Of a DNA stretch of 64,000 nucleotides, positions 36,389 to 46,273 are shown one piece after another. Under the pieces are notes generated by a model. It was given only the letters and a program-made list of their open reading frames with translations. It made no database searches and was not told the origin of the DNA. The position numbers were made by a program, and so were the translations under genes. The stretch is taken from positions 111,461,601 through 111,525,600 of the forward strand of contig NC_083339.1 in NCBI RefSeq assembly GCF_019175385.1, in the 5' to 3' direction. This DNA comes from Lycium barbarum (taxonomy: Eukaryota > Streptophyta > Magnoliopsida > Solanales > Solanaceae). Within the stretch, counting starts at the first letter, position 1. Each line of letters begins with the position of its first letter.

Positions 36389-37828
36389 GAAGAATAGAGT
36401 TTCGTTCTATCTTGGGAGGAATTAATCCAAGGCAATTGTGAAGGGATTAAATTCCTTAAGAAAACACCATTTTCCGTGGGGCTCAAAACTAAAACTTTTG
36501 TTTAACATTTTCTGACTTACAATCTAGAGCTTGATTATAGGGATAACATTCCTATAGCCCCCGACATCTTTCTTGTGGTCCTCAAGCTTCGCTTGAACTT
36601 TGGTATACATATGAGCGGATTGGTTCTCTTGCTTTGACTAGTTCTCTTCTACTTTTTGTTTCCTTCCTCTAATATAGGGAGAAGGTGCTTGGACTGTTTT
36701 AAAGTAAGTGATCGGCAGTAGCTAGAAGCAAGATCAGAGTCGGATTCAGAATTTAAAGCATATAGGTTTCTACATTGATTTCAAATTAATATTATAATAA
36801 TAACTGGGATTCAAGTCAAACATTTATAGACATTTAGTAGATTTCTTAATATATATACAGGAAATATGTAGAAATTACTGAGTTCCCGTGAACCCGTATT
36901 TAAGCATCTACATCCTCCTTGTATATAATGATGGATCCAATTGAATATCTCGGTCTGAAAATTATACTGTGCAAATTAAGTTAAAAATATACGTATAAAT
37001 TATTGAATTCCTTCGATATAAAAGAATCTTTTAATACAGTAACAACGGTGGTTCAATAGTTGCTTTTGGTGGCCAATTTAAATCCGAGGTGATTCATTTT
37101 TATATTTCTTTTTGTAAAATTCTCTTGTTAGGGAGGAGTGCTTTTTTTTTTTTGGGACCCGGCACTTTTGTAACCCAAAAAAAAAAAAATTGGAACGAAA
37201 CTAACCCAATAATAAAAATAAAAAAAGAACCAAACTAGGCTTCACGCGAAGAATCTGTGCGTGAAACCCATACCTAAAACCCCCGACCCCAACCTTTATT
37301 CATGGGAATTCAAACTCAAAATTAAGGTTTTTTTCATACTTTGACCGAAGATTAGTCACGTTTCAAAACACCGGAATATAAATATTTTATATAGAACTTC
37401 ATAGTTTTTTTAGTGTACAATAATATCGGCTCATTACATCAGGTATACATATACATTTGGATCGTTGTTTTAGGGGTTATAAAGTGCTCCGAAGTACGTT
37501 TGAAAACTTGTTATATTTAGGTTTAAGTGTCATATTTTATAGGGTTTTAATTAATCTCTTTTGTTTTACTCCCAAAGCTATGAAAGTACTTTTTTGGTTC
37601 AAGAAAGATAGAAAAGAAAAAATTACTCTGCTTTGTATTAGGTTTTTTTTTTCTTTTATGTCTTTTTTATTTTGTTATTGTATTGTGTAATCAGCACCTT
37701 TTGAATGAGCAAAAATAAAGATAATATTTAAAAATAATTCCAATATGAGAGGTTCATAATAATTGAAAAATATTTCATTCCATTAGCAACGAAATACATC
37801 ATTAAATTAAAATAGACTTAAAAAAAAA
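36389..37828. other. Intergenic DNA left of the MULE transposase
   Basis: No gene is supported. The part from about 37130 (A/T-rich, with acccggcacttttgtaaccc) may be the MULE's own 3' flank, but I could not pair it with an inverted terminus on the other side, so the MULE end is undefined. Confidence 0.35.
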
Positions 37829-39293
37829 TCAAGTTCTAGACACTCTTCTACTTGCAGATGTGCTGCCACCATGGGAGTTTTTCCCACACTAACGCTTATC
37901 ATGCCTAAATTGCTTACACGTCGAGCACTTGCGAGAGTAAGTCTTTTCGCTAACATCCATTTGATTGTGATAACGGGTTAGCTTGTTTTTTCCCAATTTA
38001 CGGATATGGTTCTTGTTCGCAATCATAGAAATGGCGTGGCTGGCCAATAAGCTTGATCACCAAGGGGACGGAAGTGGCTTCATATGCTTTAAGGTATTTT
38101 ACGACCTTATATTCCTCCGCCACATAATCAGTTACATTTCTGGCCATTCTCTCAAAGCACTTGACTGCATGAGAACATGGCATGTGGTACGTTTGCCACT
38201 TACCACAAGTGCATGATTTTGTACGCTTAGTAACGATATGTTTGTTTCCTCCTTTGCCGTCACAATAACCCGTTCTAACTTCATACACTCGTTGAACGAC
38301 ACCATACTCGGTCATTTGGTGACCCTCTACCTTTCTTCTATGGTGCTCCATCTTTTTGTAGGGCTTTGGCATCCATGTTTTCTCGTCGGCTAATATAGCT
38401 CTCGCCTGCCTTGTTCTATCCGCAAATCGCTCCACGACTTGCCTGAAAGTTAGTCTTAACATTGCGGTGATAGGTAGTCCTGGAGCAGATTTGAGGAGTC
38501 CATTGAAAGACTCCGAGCTGTTCATTGTGAGCATGCCCCATCTACTTCCTCTATCAACATAAAGCGTCCATTTTTCAACTTCTAATTTCATCAACCAAAC
38601 ATATGCCTCTTCACTCACTTCCCTTAGCAGCTCCATTTTTGCAGCCCATTTTCTTTGTTGATGCTGCATCGCAACCCCCACATCAATTTGTTTACAGTGC
38701 CATTTCCAAACTTTGTTTGCAAATTAGCCTTTAAGTGCCTTAAACAATATAGATGGTAAGCATGTGGAGGCTGCCACCCTTCCAGAGTACGCATATTGTG
38801 CAATATGCCTTTATGATGATCCGATAGGACACATATGCCCTGACGACCCTTAATAACATGAGTTTGGAGATGAGTCAAGAACATCCCCCATGTCTCGTTG
38901 CTCTCGTTGGCGGCAATTGCGAAAGTAAGAGGGAATATTGACCCATTGGCATCCATACCTACTACAATTAGGAGCTTAATGTCACATCGGCCATATACAT
39001 GCGTCCCATCTATCGATATCACATTCCGGCAGTGAGCAAAACCATCAATACTTGGTTTGAATGCCCAAAAGACGAAGTCAAAAATTCTACCCTCTAAAAG
39101 CCACCACTGTACAACAATGCCAGGATTAGCATGTTTTAGAGCCACCATATACCCCGGCAATGCCTAAAAAGAGGATTCTCAAGTTCCAAAGATCATCTCA
39201 AAAGCACGTCTACGCCCAAGAAATTCCTTTCTCTTGCTTATGATTTTACCATATTTTGAGTGGACCATGCTAATACAAGTTTTGATAGGCATC

Positions 39294-39376
39294 CTGTATA
39301 AGTTTAAACAAACAACATTTAGCAATGATATTTTAATTGCTATAAGATATATAATGTAAACGATCAGATAAGTTAC
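39294..39376 (-). other. Predicted intron in the MULE transposase
   Basis: On the minus strand the sequence runs GTAACTTATCTG to AACTTATACAG between coding stretches (before it: ...QVLLKHIEETP; after it: MPIKTCISMVHSK). Splice signals are canonical and the exon text on both sides looks like MULE protein. Confidence 0.6.
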
Positions 39377-40204
39377 CTTGGAGTTTCCTCAATGTGTTTA
39401 AGTAACACTTGAGAAATCATGTTTATATCTAGATTAAAATGATCTGCTCGACTTTGTCCCATATCACAAGTGTGCTTAGGGTGGAATTTTGTGATTTTTC
39501 ACAGACCATCAGGCTTAGCAATTCCTCGAAGCAACCACCGACAGCCTTGAGTACACGCTTACAAATCAGCCTCCATACCGATTTGTTTGAGTCATCAACC
39601 TTAAACTCCCTCATATCCTTTATACAATACATTCTGACAGCCTGTTGCAACATCTTTTTTGATGTGAACTGCAATCCCTTTGCAAGGACGCATTCATCAG
39701 CCATGGGACTTTTTGGTTCAATCCACGTTTTTTGGCGACTTTGATCATCATCTCTTGTGAAGACAAATGCATCCTCACGACCTTGGAGACTGTCAAGATA
39801 TGGAATATAGTCAGAATGTCACTGCATTGGGCTATCAGGAATTGGGTTTTCCGCCATCGGAGGTGGTGCGTGGTGGTGAGTTGGTTGCCTCTGGGGACTA
39901 AAATGCGTATCTTCTTCATCCCCTTCACTATCTTCATCATCGGTTACCTCTGCATTATTAGCTGGTTTGTCGCCATCACTCTCTGATGTATCCACGTAAC
40001 TTGGACAATCAGCGCCATCTAAGAAAGGCCTCCTCCCACACGATAAAAAACATATGTTAAATTCCAAATTCAAATATATATATATATATTATTTAACATC
40101 AAGGTGATGAACCTACACATATTGATAATGAGCATGGTGTGGAGAATGATCAACTACACCAAATTGAGAGGACTGCCTTTCATCCACAGTTGGTACCACT
40201 GGTG

Positions 40205-40340
40205 AGTTTTGATAATAATCAGCTGCACCGAACTGAGAATTATTATAATAATCAGCTCCACTGAACTGAGAATTATTATAATAATCAACTCCACTGAACT
40301 GAGAGTTCTGATAATAATGAGTTGCTCCACTAAATTGAGA
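40205..40340 (-). repeat. 33-bp coding minisatellite (SQFSGADYYNN units)
   Basis: Translated in the transposase frame, four units close to SQFSGADYYNN follow each other. At DNA level the unit is about 33 bp (ctcagttcagtggag then ttgattattataataatt). This is the linker between the N-terminal and acidic regions. Confidence 0.8.
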
Positions 40341-41060
40341 TGATTGGCCAATATTACCTGTATCAGGTCTATAACCCCTACAAAGATTTAAAAATGGTTA
40401 TTTACCAATAAATACAATAAACACCTGCTACTGCACAAAATAATAATATAAGAATGCATATTTACCAAGTTTGATTTAATTGTTGGGTAAGATTTTCCAG
40501 CGGCACCTGGCCACTCAAAATACCCCCGTAAGAACTAAAATCTCCATAATTGTTAGCTTGACTGGGCTGTTCTTGCGAGACCTCTCGGGGTATCTTTTCA
40601 ACATTCATCTCAAGAACATTAAGGGCGACTAAATGTTTTAATTCTTCCAGCGCATTCAAATAATCCCTCAAAGAATCATCATCATTGATATAATGCCTAC
40701 CATAAAGCACTATACCATTGGAAACTGATTGTGGATATCTGCCTTTTATAGAGATTTCATACTCATCTATACTAACCTTCATTTTTTCATATATGTAAGT
40801 AACTAGTAATTCATAAGACATTTCAAGTGGACATTTAACATGAACATTTGGTCTTTTATTGTAACGAACTGTACTATTGTCATCAAGGATAATACCATCC
40901 CAATGTATTGAAACCTTAACTGGTGGAATATCTTGAGCCATTTTTTGTAGGACTTAAGAGATGTTTTTTTGAATGACTTAAGAGACTTAAACTTATGAAA
41001 TGGATGAGTTTTTACCTCGTCCAACATTCTTCTTAAATAGATTCATATTGAGTTCATATT

Positions 41061-41800
41061 GTTGTCAAATCACATCCTTTACGTGTCATAAATTCATACA
41101 TGTTCTATTGCGCACAAGAAAATCACATAATATGAATTTAATTCAAATAAACGGTCAAAAATGCAGCATTGTATTGTCAAATCGATCCTTTACGTGTCAT
41201 AAAAAAACTAAAATTGGCATGCATGATGTGTTGTCAAATCATGTCCTTTACGTGTCATAAATTCATACATGTTCTATTACGCACAAGAACATTGCGTAAT
41301 ATGAATTTAATTCAAATAAACGGTTAAAAATGCAGCATTGTATTGTCAAATCGGTCCTTTACGTGTCATACAAAAGCTGAAATTGGCATGCATGATGTGT
41401 TGTCAAATCATGTTCTACTACACACAAGAACATTGCGTAATATGAATTTAATTCAAATAAACGGTAAAAAATGCAGCATTGTATTGTCAAATCGGTCATT
41501 TACGTGTCATAAAAAGCTGAAATTGGCATGCATGATGTGTTGTCAAATCATGTCCTTTAATTCATACATGTTCTATTGCGCACAAGAACATTGTGTAATA
41601 TGAATTTAATTCAAATAAACGATAAAAAATACAACATTGTATTGTCAAATCGGTCATTTACATGTCATAAAAATGCATGATGTGTTGTCAAATCATGTAC
41701 TTTACATGTCATAAATTCATACATGTTCTATTGCACACAACAACATTGCGTAATATGAATTTAATTCAAATAAACGGTCAAAAAATGCAGTACTGTATAA
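41061..41800. repeat. Five-unit tandem array upstream of the MULE transposase
   Basis: The word gttgtcaaatca starts units at 41061, 41230, 41399, 41539 and 41684, so full units are 169 bp and two are shortened to about 140-145 bp. Each unit contains two copies of a half-motif, ttgtcaaatc, six bases later often cctttacgtgtcataa, so the array offers up to ten such sites with a central ACGTG core. It lies between the transposase (minus) and the small ORF at 41921 (plus), where a divergent promoter or transposase-binding array would be expected. Confidence 0.9.
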
Positions 41801-41920
41801 TATAACATGATTGACAAACAACTAGTATTCACTTTAAAACGAGTTATCATGACATTCTACAACCAATTTGGTAATCTTGATTCTATTACATGATTTACCC
41901 CAGCAAAAATATTTGAAGCA

Positions 41921-42199
41921 ATGGGTAGGACATGGGAACTAGATGATGATGATTTTCATTACTCAAATAACCCTAACAAAAGATTCAATCAAGAATACAA
42001 TAAAACAATAAGAGAGGAGTAGAATTGGCGTGTTAGGGAGGCTGAAGCACTGGAGCAAAAGTTAGCTTCAATAGGGCTTAAATGCCCAAAAAAACTTGTT
42101 ATGTCAATGCCTCACGGAACTCCACAAGAGTTTAATTTTGCTCTTAATCGTTTTCGCGAAGAGAACAATCAGATGCAAATACGTTACCATACATGGTAG
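41921..42199 (+). pseudogene. Small unrecognised ORF A next to the MULE, one in-frame stop
   Basis: I do not recognise this protein. The frame begins MGRTWELDDDDFHYSNN, has a TAG at 42020-42022, and runs on open through NWRVREAEALEQKLASIG, CPKKLVMSMP and NRFREENNQM to a TAG at 42197. It is 93 codons with the inner stop counted. The second half appears colinear with ORF B (42381-42911): both have a W..R..E.E.L stretch, then an MP pair, exactly 12 residues, and then R-aromatic/aliphatic-R-K/E-ENN-x-M. The acidic start and the charged, helix-prone second half are visible. It reads away from the MULE transposase across the tandem array. It may be a MULE accessory gene, a captured host gene fragment or an unrelated pseudogene. 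Confidence 0.5.
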
Positions 42200-42335
42200 C
42201 ACAAGATTTAGATCTAAGTGGGATTCGGACTGTGAAATGTCCAATGAAGATTAATATTTTTCTTATAATAACGTAAGTAGGTAGGGTCATAAAGAGCCCC
42301 CCCCCCCTCTCCAAGGGTACTTGGGGGTTTGCAAC

Positions 42336-42346
42336 TGTATAAGTAG
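42336..42346 (+). promoter_or_regulatory. Possible TATA box of ORF B
   Basis: tgtataagtag lies 35-45 bp before the ATG at 42381. That is close for a TATA box, but the leader would be short and not impossible. Confidence 0.3.
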
Positions 42347-42380
42347 CCCTTTCTTTTGTTATTAGACTACAACATATTCA

Positions 42381-42911
42381 ATGTCGAGTAGTAGAAACTC
42401 AGCTTGGTTATTACTCCTTCCAAAAGAACCAAATAGCAATGATGATGAGAGTTCAAATCATAGCAGTTTTTCGAGTGATACCAGTGATTTCAAACTAGGC
42501 GAGCTAAATCCGCACCTTCTTATAGAGCGTAATGATGATTTCTGCAGTGTCAAATATTCAGATCCGCGAGAATATTATTGCGGTTTATGCAGAGAATGGT
42601 CACATCGGATTGCCGAATCAGAACGTCTTGTTCGTGACTGAAAAAATCTCAACGCTCCAATTCCAACAAGGTACTCAATAACCATGCCTCGAGTAGGTCA
42701 GGCAACTTGCGATATGGCCGTACAAAGGATTAGAAAAGAAAATAACAGAATGCTGGCAAGACGTTGTAAATTTGACATGTTAAAGTTGGCTGAAGAACAA
42801 GCATCATCAACCGGTATAGAACTAACATCTCCTGAAAAAAGATGTTCGTTAAGAGACTGCCAATATCGTTCGGAGGACGATATTGAGGACTTCTATTCTG
42901 ATGATGATTAG
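42381..42911 (+). pseudogene. Small unrecognised acidic ORF B, one in-frame stop
   Basis: I do not recognise this protein. From ATG 42381 there are 86 codons, then TGA (42639-42641), then 89 further open codons in the same frame to TAG 42909-42911. Features in order are a Ser/Asn/Asp-rich start (MSSSRNSAWLLLLPKE), a short Cys pair (YYCGLCREWSHR), the stop, the segment shared with ORF A (ITMP ... IRKENNRM), and an acidic tail ending EDDIEDFYSDDD. The unbroken frame on both sides of a single stop suggests a recent lesion, although readthrough cannot be excluded. It would be about 176 residues. The Asp/Glu-rich ends suggest a nuclear or regulatory protein, but that is only inference. Confidence 0.5.
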
Positions 42912-43211
42912 GGTCTATTTAGGCTCACTGTCTTAGATTATGGGTCATTTAAGTTTCAGACTAAGGCTGTTAATTTGTATTTTTATTTTATGATGAAGTC
43001 ATAAATTTGAATTAGTTTGGCGTGTTTTTAATTCTTCAAAGTTTATTGTTAAAGTCTATTATTAATTGACAATTTCATAAAGAAACACAAATAAATTAGT
43101 ACATAAAGGGTGCGGATTACATTATAGGGGAAAATGTACAAGTAGTAAAAAACATAATCCGTAGAAATATTAAACTTAATAAACAAAATACATATAAATA
43201 ATGAACAAAAA

Positions 43212-43380
43212 CTAGATAGCACAAATAATCTTCCACAATTTAAGTTTTTCTTTCAAAGGTATTTTCTCGTGTTGAGCATCTCTACGTTTAGCCTTCAGAA
43301 AAATTCGTTTTTTTTTTCGGAATCGGTGAGCAACACCTCCAAATGTTCAATTTTTTCTTGAGCTTCCACAAGCTTAAATT
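43212..43380 (-). pseudogene. 3' end of a charged coiled-coil-like gene, cut by an LTR
   Basis: On the minus strand from the LTR edge the frame reads FKLVEAQEKIEHLEVLLTDS, then meets a run of ten A's; allowing one base of slippage it continues LKAKRRDAQHEKIPLKEK and ends at a TAG (43214-43212). The heptad-like Leu/Ile spacing and high Lys/Glu content suggest a coiled coil. Everything upstream is missing because the LTR begins at 43380. I do not recognise the family. It lies in the same cluster as ORFs A and B. Confidence 0.4.
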
Positions 43381-43995
43381 GTGAGTCCAATCATACGCTC
43401 AAATTACACCTATTAATGGCGTAAAGTGGACGTTGTCAAATATAGTAACCCAAACAATGTTGGGGTCGAATCCCACACGGAATATGGAGAGAAAAAGGTA
43501 CTAATTATTTATGTAACTAATCTCTAGAAACTTTAATTTTATTCCGAATTGTATAGAGGAGAGATTTGGTTTGTATTCGCTATTTTGAAGTATTTGGAAT
43601 TTGTTTGGATTGGGAGAACCAAAGTTGTGTCCCCGCGGTGATTAGATGTTATGCTATGGGTATCAATATGATATATTTCTAATGGATCGGGGTTTTGTAT
43701 GCACTTAATCTCTAATGCACTTCCTAATATTTTTCAATAGTTAGAAAGTATTTCTTTTCATGATTTTCCCAAATGTAGAAAAGTTGTAAGTAAGATCGAT
43801 TAAATATGCCAAGTAGAACTCATCTTATCCTAAATGAGTTCATTAAACGAGGGTTAGCGCCCCGAGTCCTTGTTATATTATTTCAAATCACACCCTAGTT
43901 CATCTTTCCAAATAAACTAGAGTTTGTGCATAAGCAAGTGTTTGCAACCACTAACTAACAATGAATGTGAGAAATAATAAAACACATCACAACCC

Positions 43996-44054
<59 letters not shown>

Positions 44055-44826
44055 TTAGACACCCATTACATAACACCCATCATTTGGGTCCACAACTTTG
44101 ATTAAAGAAACTGCTCACACATAATGGTCTCAAAAGTAGTAAGCAATAAATGAGACATAAAGCTTACAAAGTGTGATAAAGATGATGAAAAATGGAATCT
44201 TAATGTCTTCACTAAGCTTCAAAAGTGGAGTAATCAATGCTCACCCACCAATGGAAATTTGTTCACGTGCACAATAGAAAACTGGCTGGCAAAAATAACC
44301 TAAAATGTTCTTTAAATAGGCTCCAAAAACGCACAGCAGCGACTGACAAAATTGCCCCTGATAGCAAGATCGACGGACCGTCGATCGTTCGACGATCCGT
44401 CGATTCCTCCGTTCTTTATATCTTCCGCGATGTGATCCATTCGACGGTGCCGTCGACCAATTCGACGCTCCGTCAAGTATTCCGTCTTTCTCTCTTCTTG
44501 TTGACAGATCTTGATTGACGACACAAACGACGAAGCATCAATCAGTTCGACGCTTCGTCGATGGCTCCGTCCTTTGTCGTCTTCAACTAAGGCCATCACT
44601 GAAAAATTGAGCTTATCGACGCTTCGAAGGACGATCCGTCGGCTGATCGACGGGACGTCGATTCTTCATTTCTGGCCAATTTTTCCTTTGTTCTTTGTTT
44701 TTTCTTTTGGGCCATTTTTTTCCTAAAACACAACAAAAACATATTAGCAAGAACCAAACTTACTTGAAAACGACCAAAATTCATAGTAAAAAGGCGTTGA
44801 ATGTGCCACAAATCCGCGGCACATCA
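43380..44826 (-). repeat. 3' LTR of the Athila/Tat-like element
   Basis: On the minus strand it starts TGATGTGCCGCGG, straight after the purine run cctaagttgggggtgt, and ends GTATGATTGGACTCACA at 43380. It includes an AT microsatellite (about 43999-44049) and many tcgacg/cgtcga palindromes (44365-44660). No partner LTR lies in the window. Confidence 0.75.
44365..44660. repeat. Cluster of tcgacg...cgtcga palindromes, in the LTR
   Basis: Imperfect hairpin words such as tcgacggaccgtcga, ttcgacgatccgtcga and tcgacgcttcgtcga follow one another. Two further clusters of the same kind are at 48455-48715 and 49425-49690. The GC- and CpG-rich composition stands out against the AT-rich surroundings. 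Confidence 0.85.
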
Positions 44827-44837
44827 ACACCCCCAAC

Positions 44838-46273
44838 TTAGGATCTTTGCTTGTCCTCAAGCAAGTCAGACAAAAAAACCAGAAAATAAAACTACAACTA
44901 TGCTAAAAATAAAGTAAAAGTGACTACAATGGTGCTTGCTCATCATCACTACCGGCATGTGCATTTTTCAAATCAACTCCCTCTTTCCTCATTCCCAAAC
45001 AAGGTTCTTTCATAATAACTTATTAGAATTGACCATGACACTTCAATCAATGACATCACATTATCAGAAACATTTATGCGTGCGAGTATTCACCATTATG
45101 GCCTCACTTAGATTAGAGAATGTCCCACACACAATTTTACGATAAGAACTGGGACAAGGATGGATGAGAACAGAAAGCACTCGCACTCACAAAGAAGTTT
45201 ATGATTTACAAGTGCAGATACCATATGCTTGCCTTTAATTTCAATGCCTAACACTTTCGGATGGTTCAGTTGTGATCACTATAGGACTTGTTCTTGGGTT
45301 GTAATGTAGGCTCGGGGACGGGTAGGATACTCATTTGGGAATTAGTGACTCATCCTCCTCGACACTACAAATTTTGACCTTTCTTTTCATGCCCATTCTA
45401 TTCATTCTTCAACTCATGACTAAGATGTGATTTTATTCTTACTAGAATTTACAATCTTTTATGAGACAATATTATTATTATTATTTATTTATTTTTTATA
45501 AAACACTTTTCTCAAATTTGATCCGCTATCACATCCAGTTCTCGACTATGCAACTCACACACCCCCAGCTTTAGGCTCTTGGCCTCTACTTCACACATAT
45601 ACCACCCCCAGCTTAGGCGATTTACCTCTTTTCTCTAGTAGTGTCAAGGAAGGAAGGGGTGCAAAGATGGAATGAATTCATGAAGCGGGGAAAAGGTTTG
45701 TTACGGCTAATTAAGAAAAAAAGTCAAAGGCTCAACATGGGAACTAGTGATATTTATATAGAACGGGTTTTGGGATTTTTAAGGTTAACATGACTATTTA
45801 CAAGGAAAGCCTATGATCACTTCACAACCAACTATCCTAAACAATATAGCACAACCTACCAGGCAAGTTTTAGATCCACATATGCTAACAATGAACACAA
45901 GAAGTTCTCACACGCACAATGGCATAAGGATTTGAACACTCAATTCATACACACTCTAATATCTATGATGTCACAAAAAGAACCATACATGTCAATTCAA
46001 TACAACTTACGATACACAATAAACTTTCGGCGGGGTCAATTTCAAATCAATCCATTTTCAAGTTCACAAATATCCTTTTCATTCAAAATTCATGCCATAA
46101 GTTCAAAATGCAACAACCATGAAAGTCACAATTACTTTAAACAAGATTTAACACATATATACACTACAAAATACATCAGGTTACCCCACCCCCAGTAAAA
46201 AGAGGATGCGTTGTCCCCAATGCATCAAAAATCATACCATCACCCTATGGTGGAGGGGCCAACCTGAGATGCT
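44838..46273. other. Non-coding 3' region of the Athila/Tat-like element
   Basis: Lies between the third ORF and the polypurine tract. Patches such as cacccccagctttaggctct and its neighbours (about 45561-45620) look like decayed polypurine-type copies on the minus strand. No coding content. Confidence 0.5.

Larger units (their letters stand above)
37829..40941 (-). pseudogene. Mutator-like (MULE, mudrA-type) transposase relic
   Basis: This is a plant MULE transposase broken into pieces. From the ATG at 40941, the order is: an N-terminal domain of the kind common in plant MULEs (VKVSIHWDG..., to 40462); a repetitive linker (40340-40205); an acidic linker (EVTDDEDSEGDEED, near 39940); the MuDR DNA-binding region (GLQFTSKKML...AVRMY, 39680-39600); the MULE catalytic region with SIDGTHVYG and VLSDHHKGI (39160-38624); a SWIM zinc finger (CTCGKWQTYHMPCSH, near 38200); and a CCHC knuckle-like end (CSTCKQFRHKR) before the stop at 37831-37829. 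An 83-bp GT...AG intron fits at 39376-39294. Frameshifts occur near 39700-39820 and 38650, with stops at 39181-39179 and 39166-39164 and one inside the knuckle. It is not functional as read. Confidence 0.88.

Noticed and set aside
41061..41800. Possible CRISPR-like regular repeat array
   Set aside because: Units are long, nearly identical end to end and without unique spacers; the setting is plant nuclear DNA.
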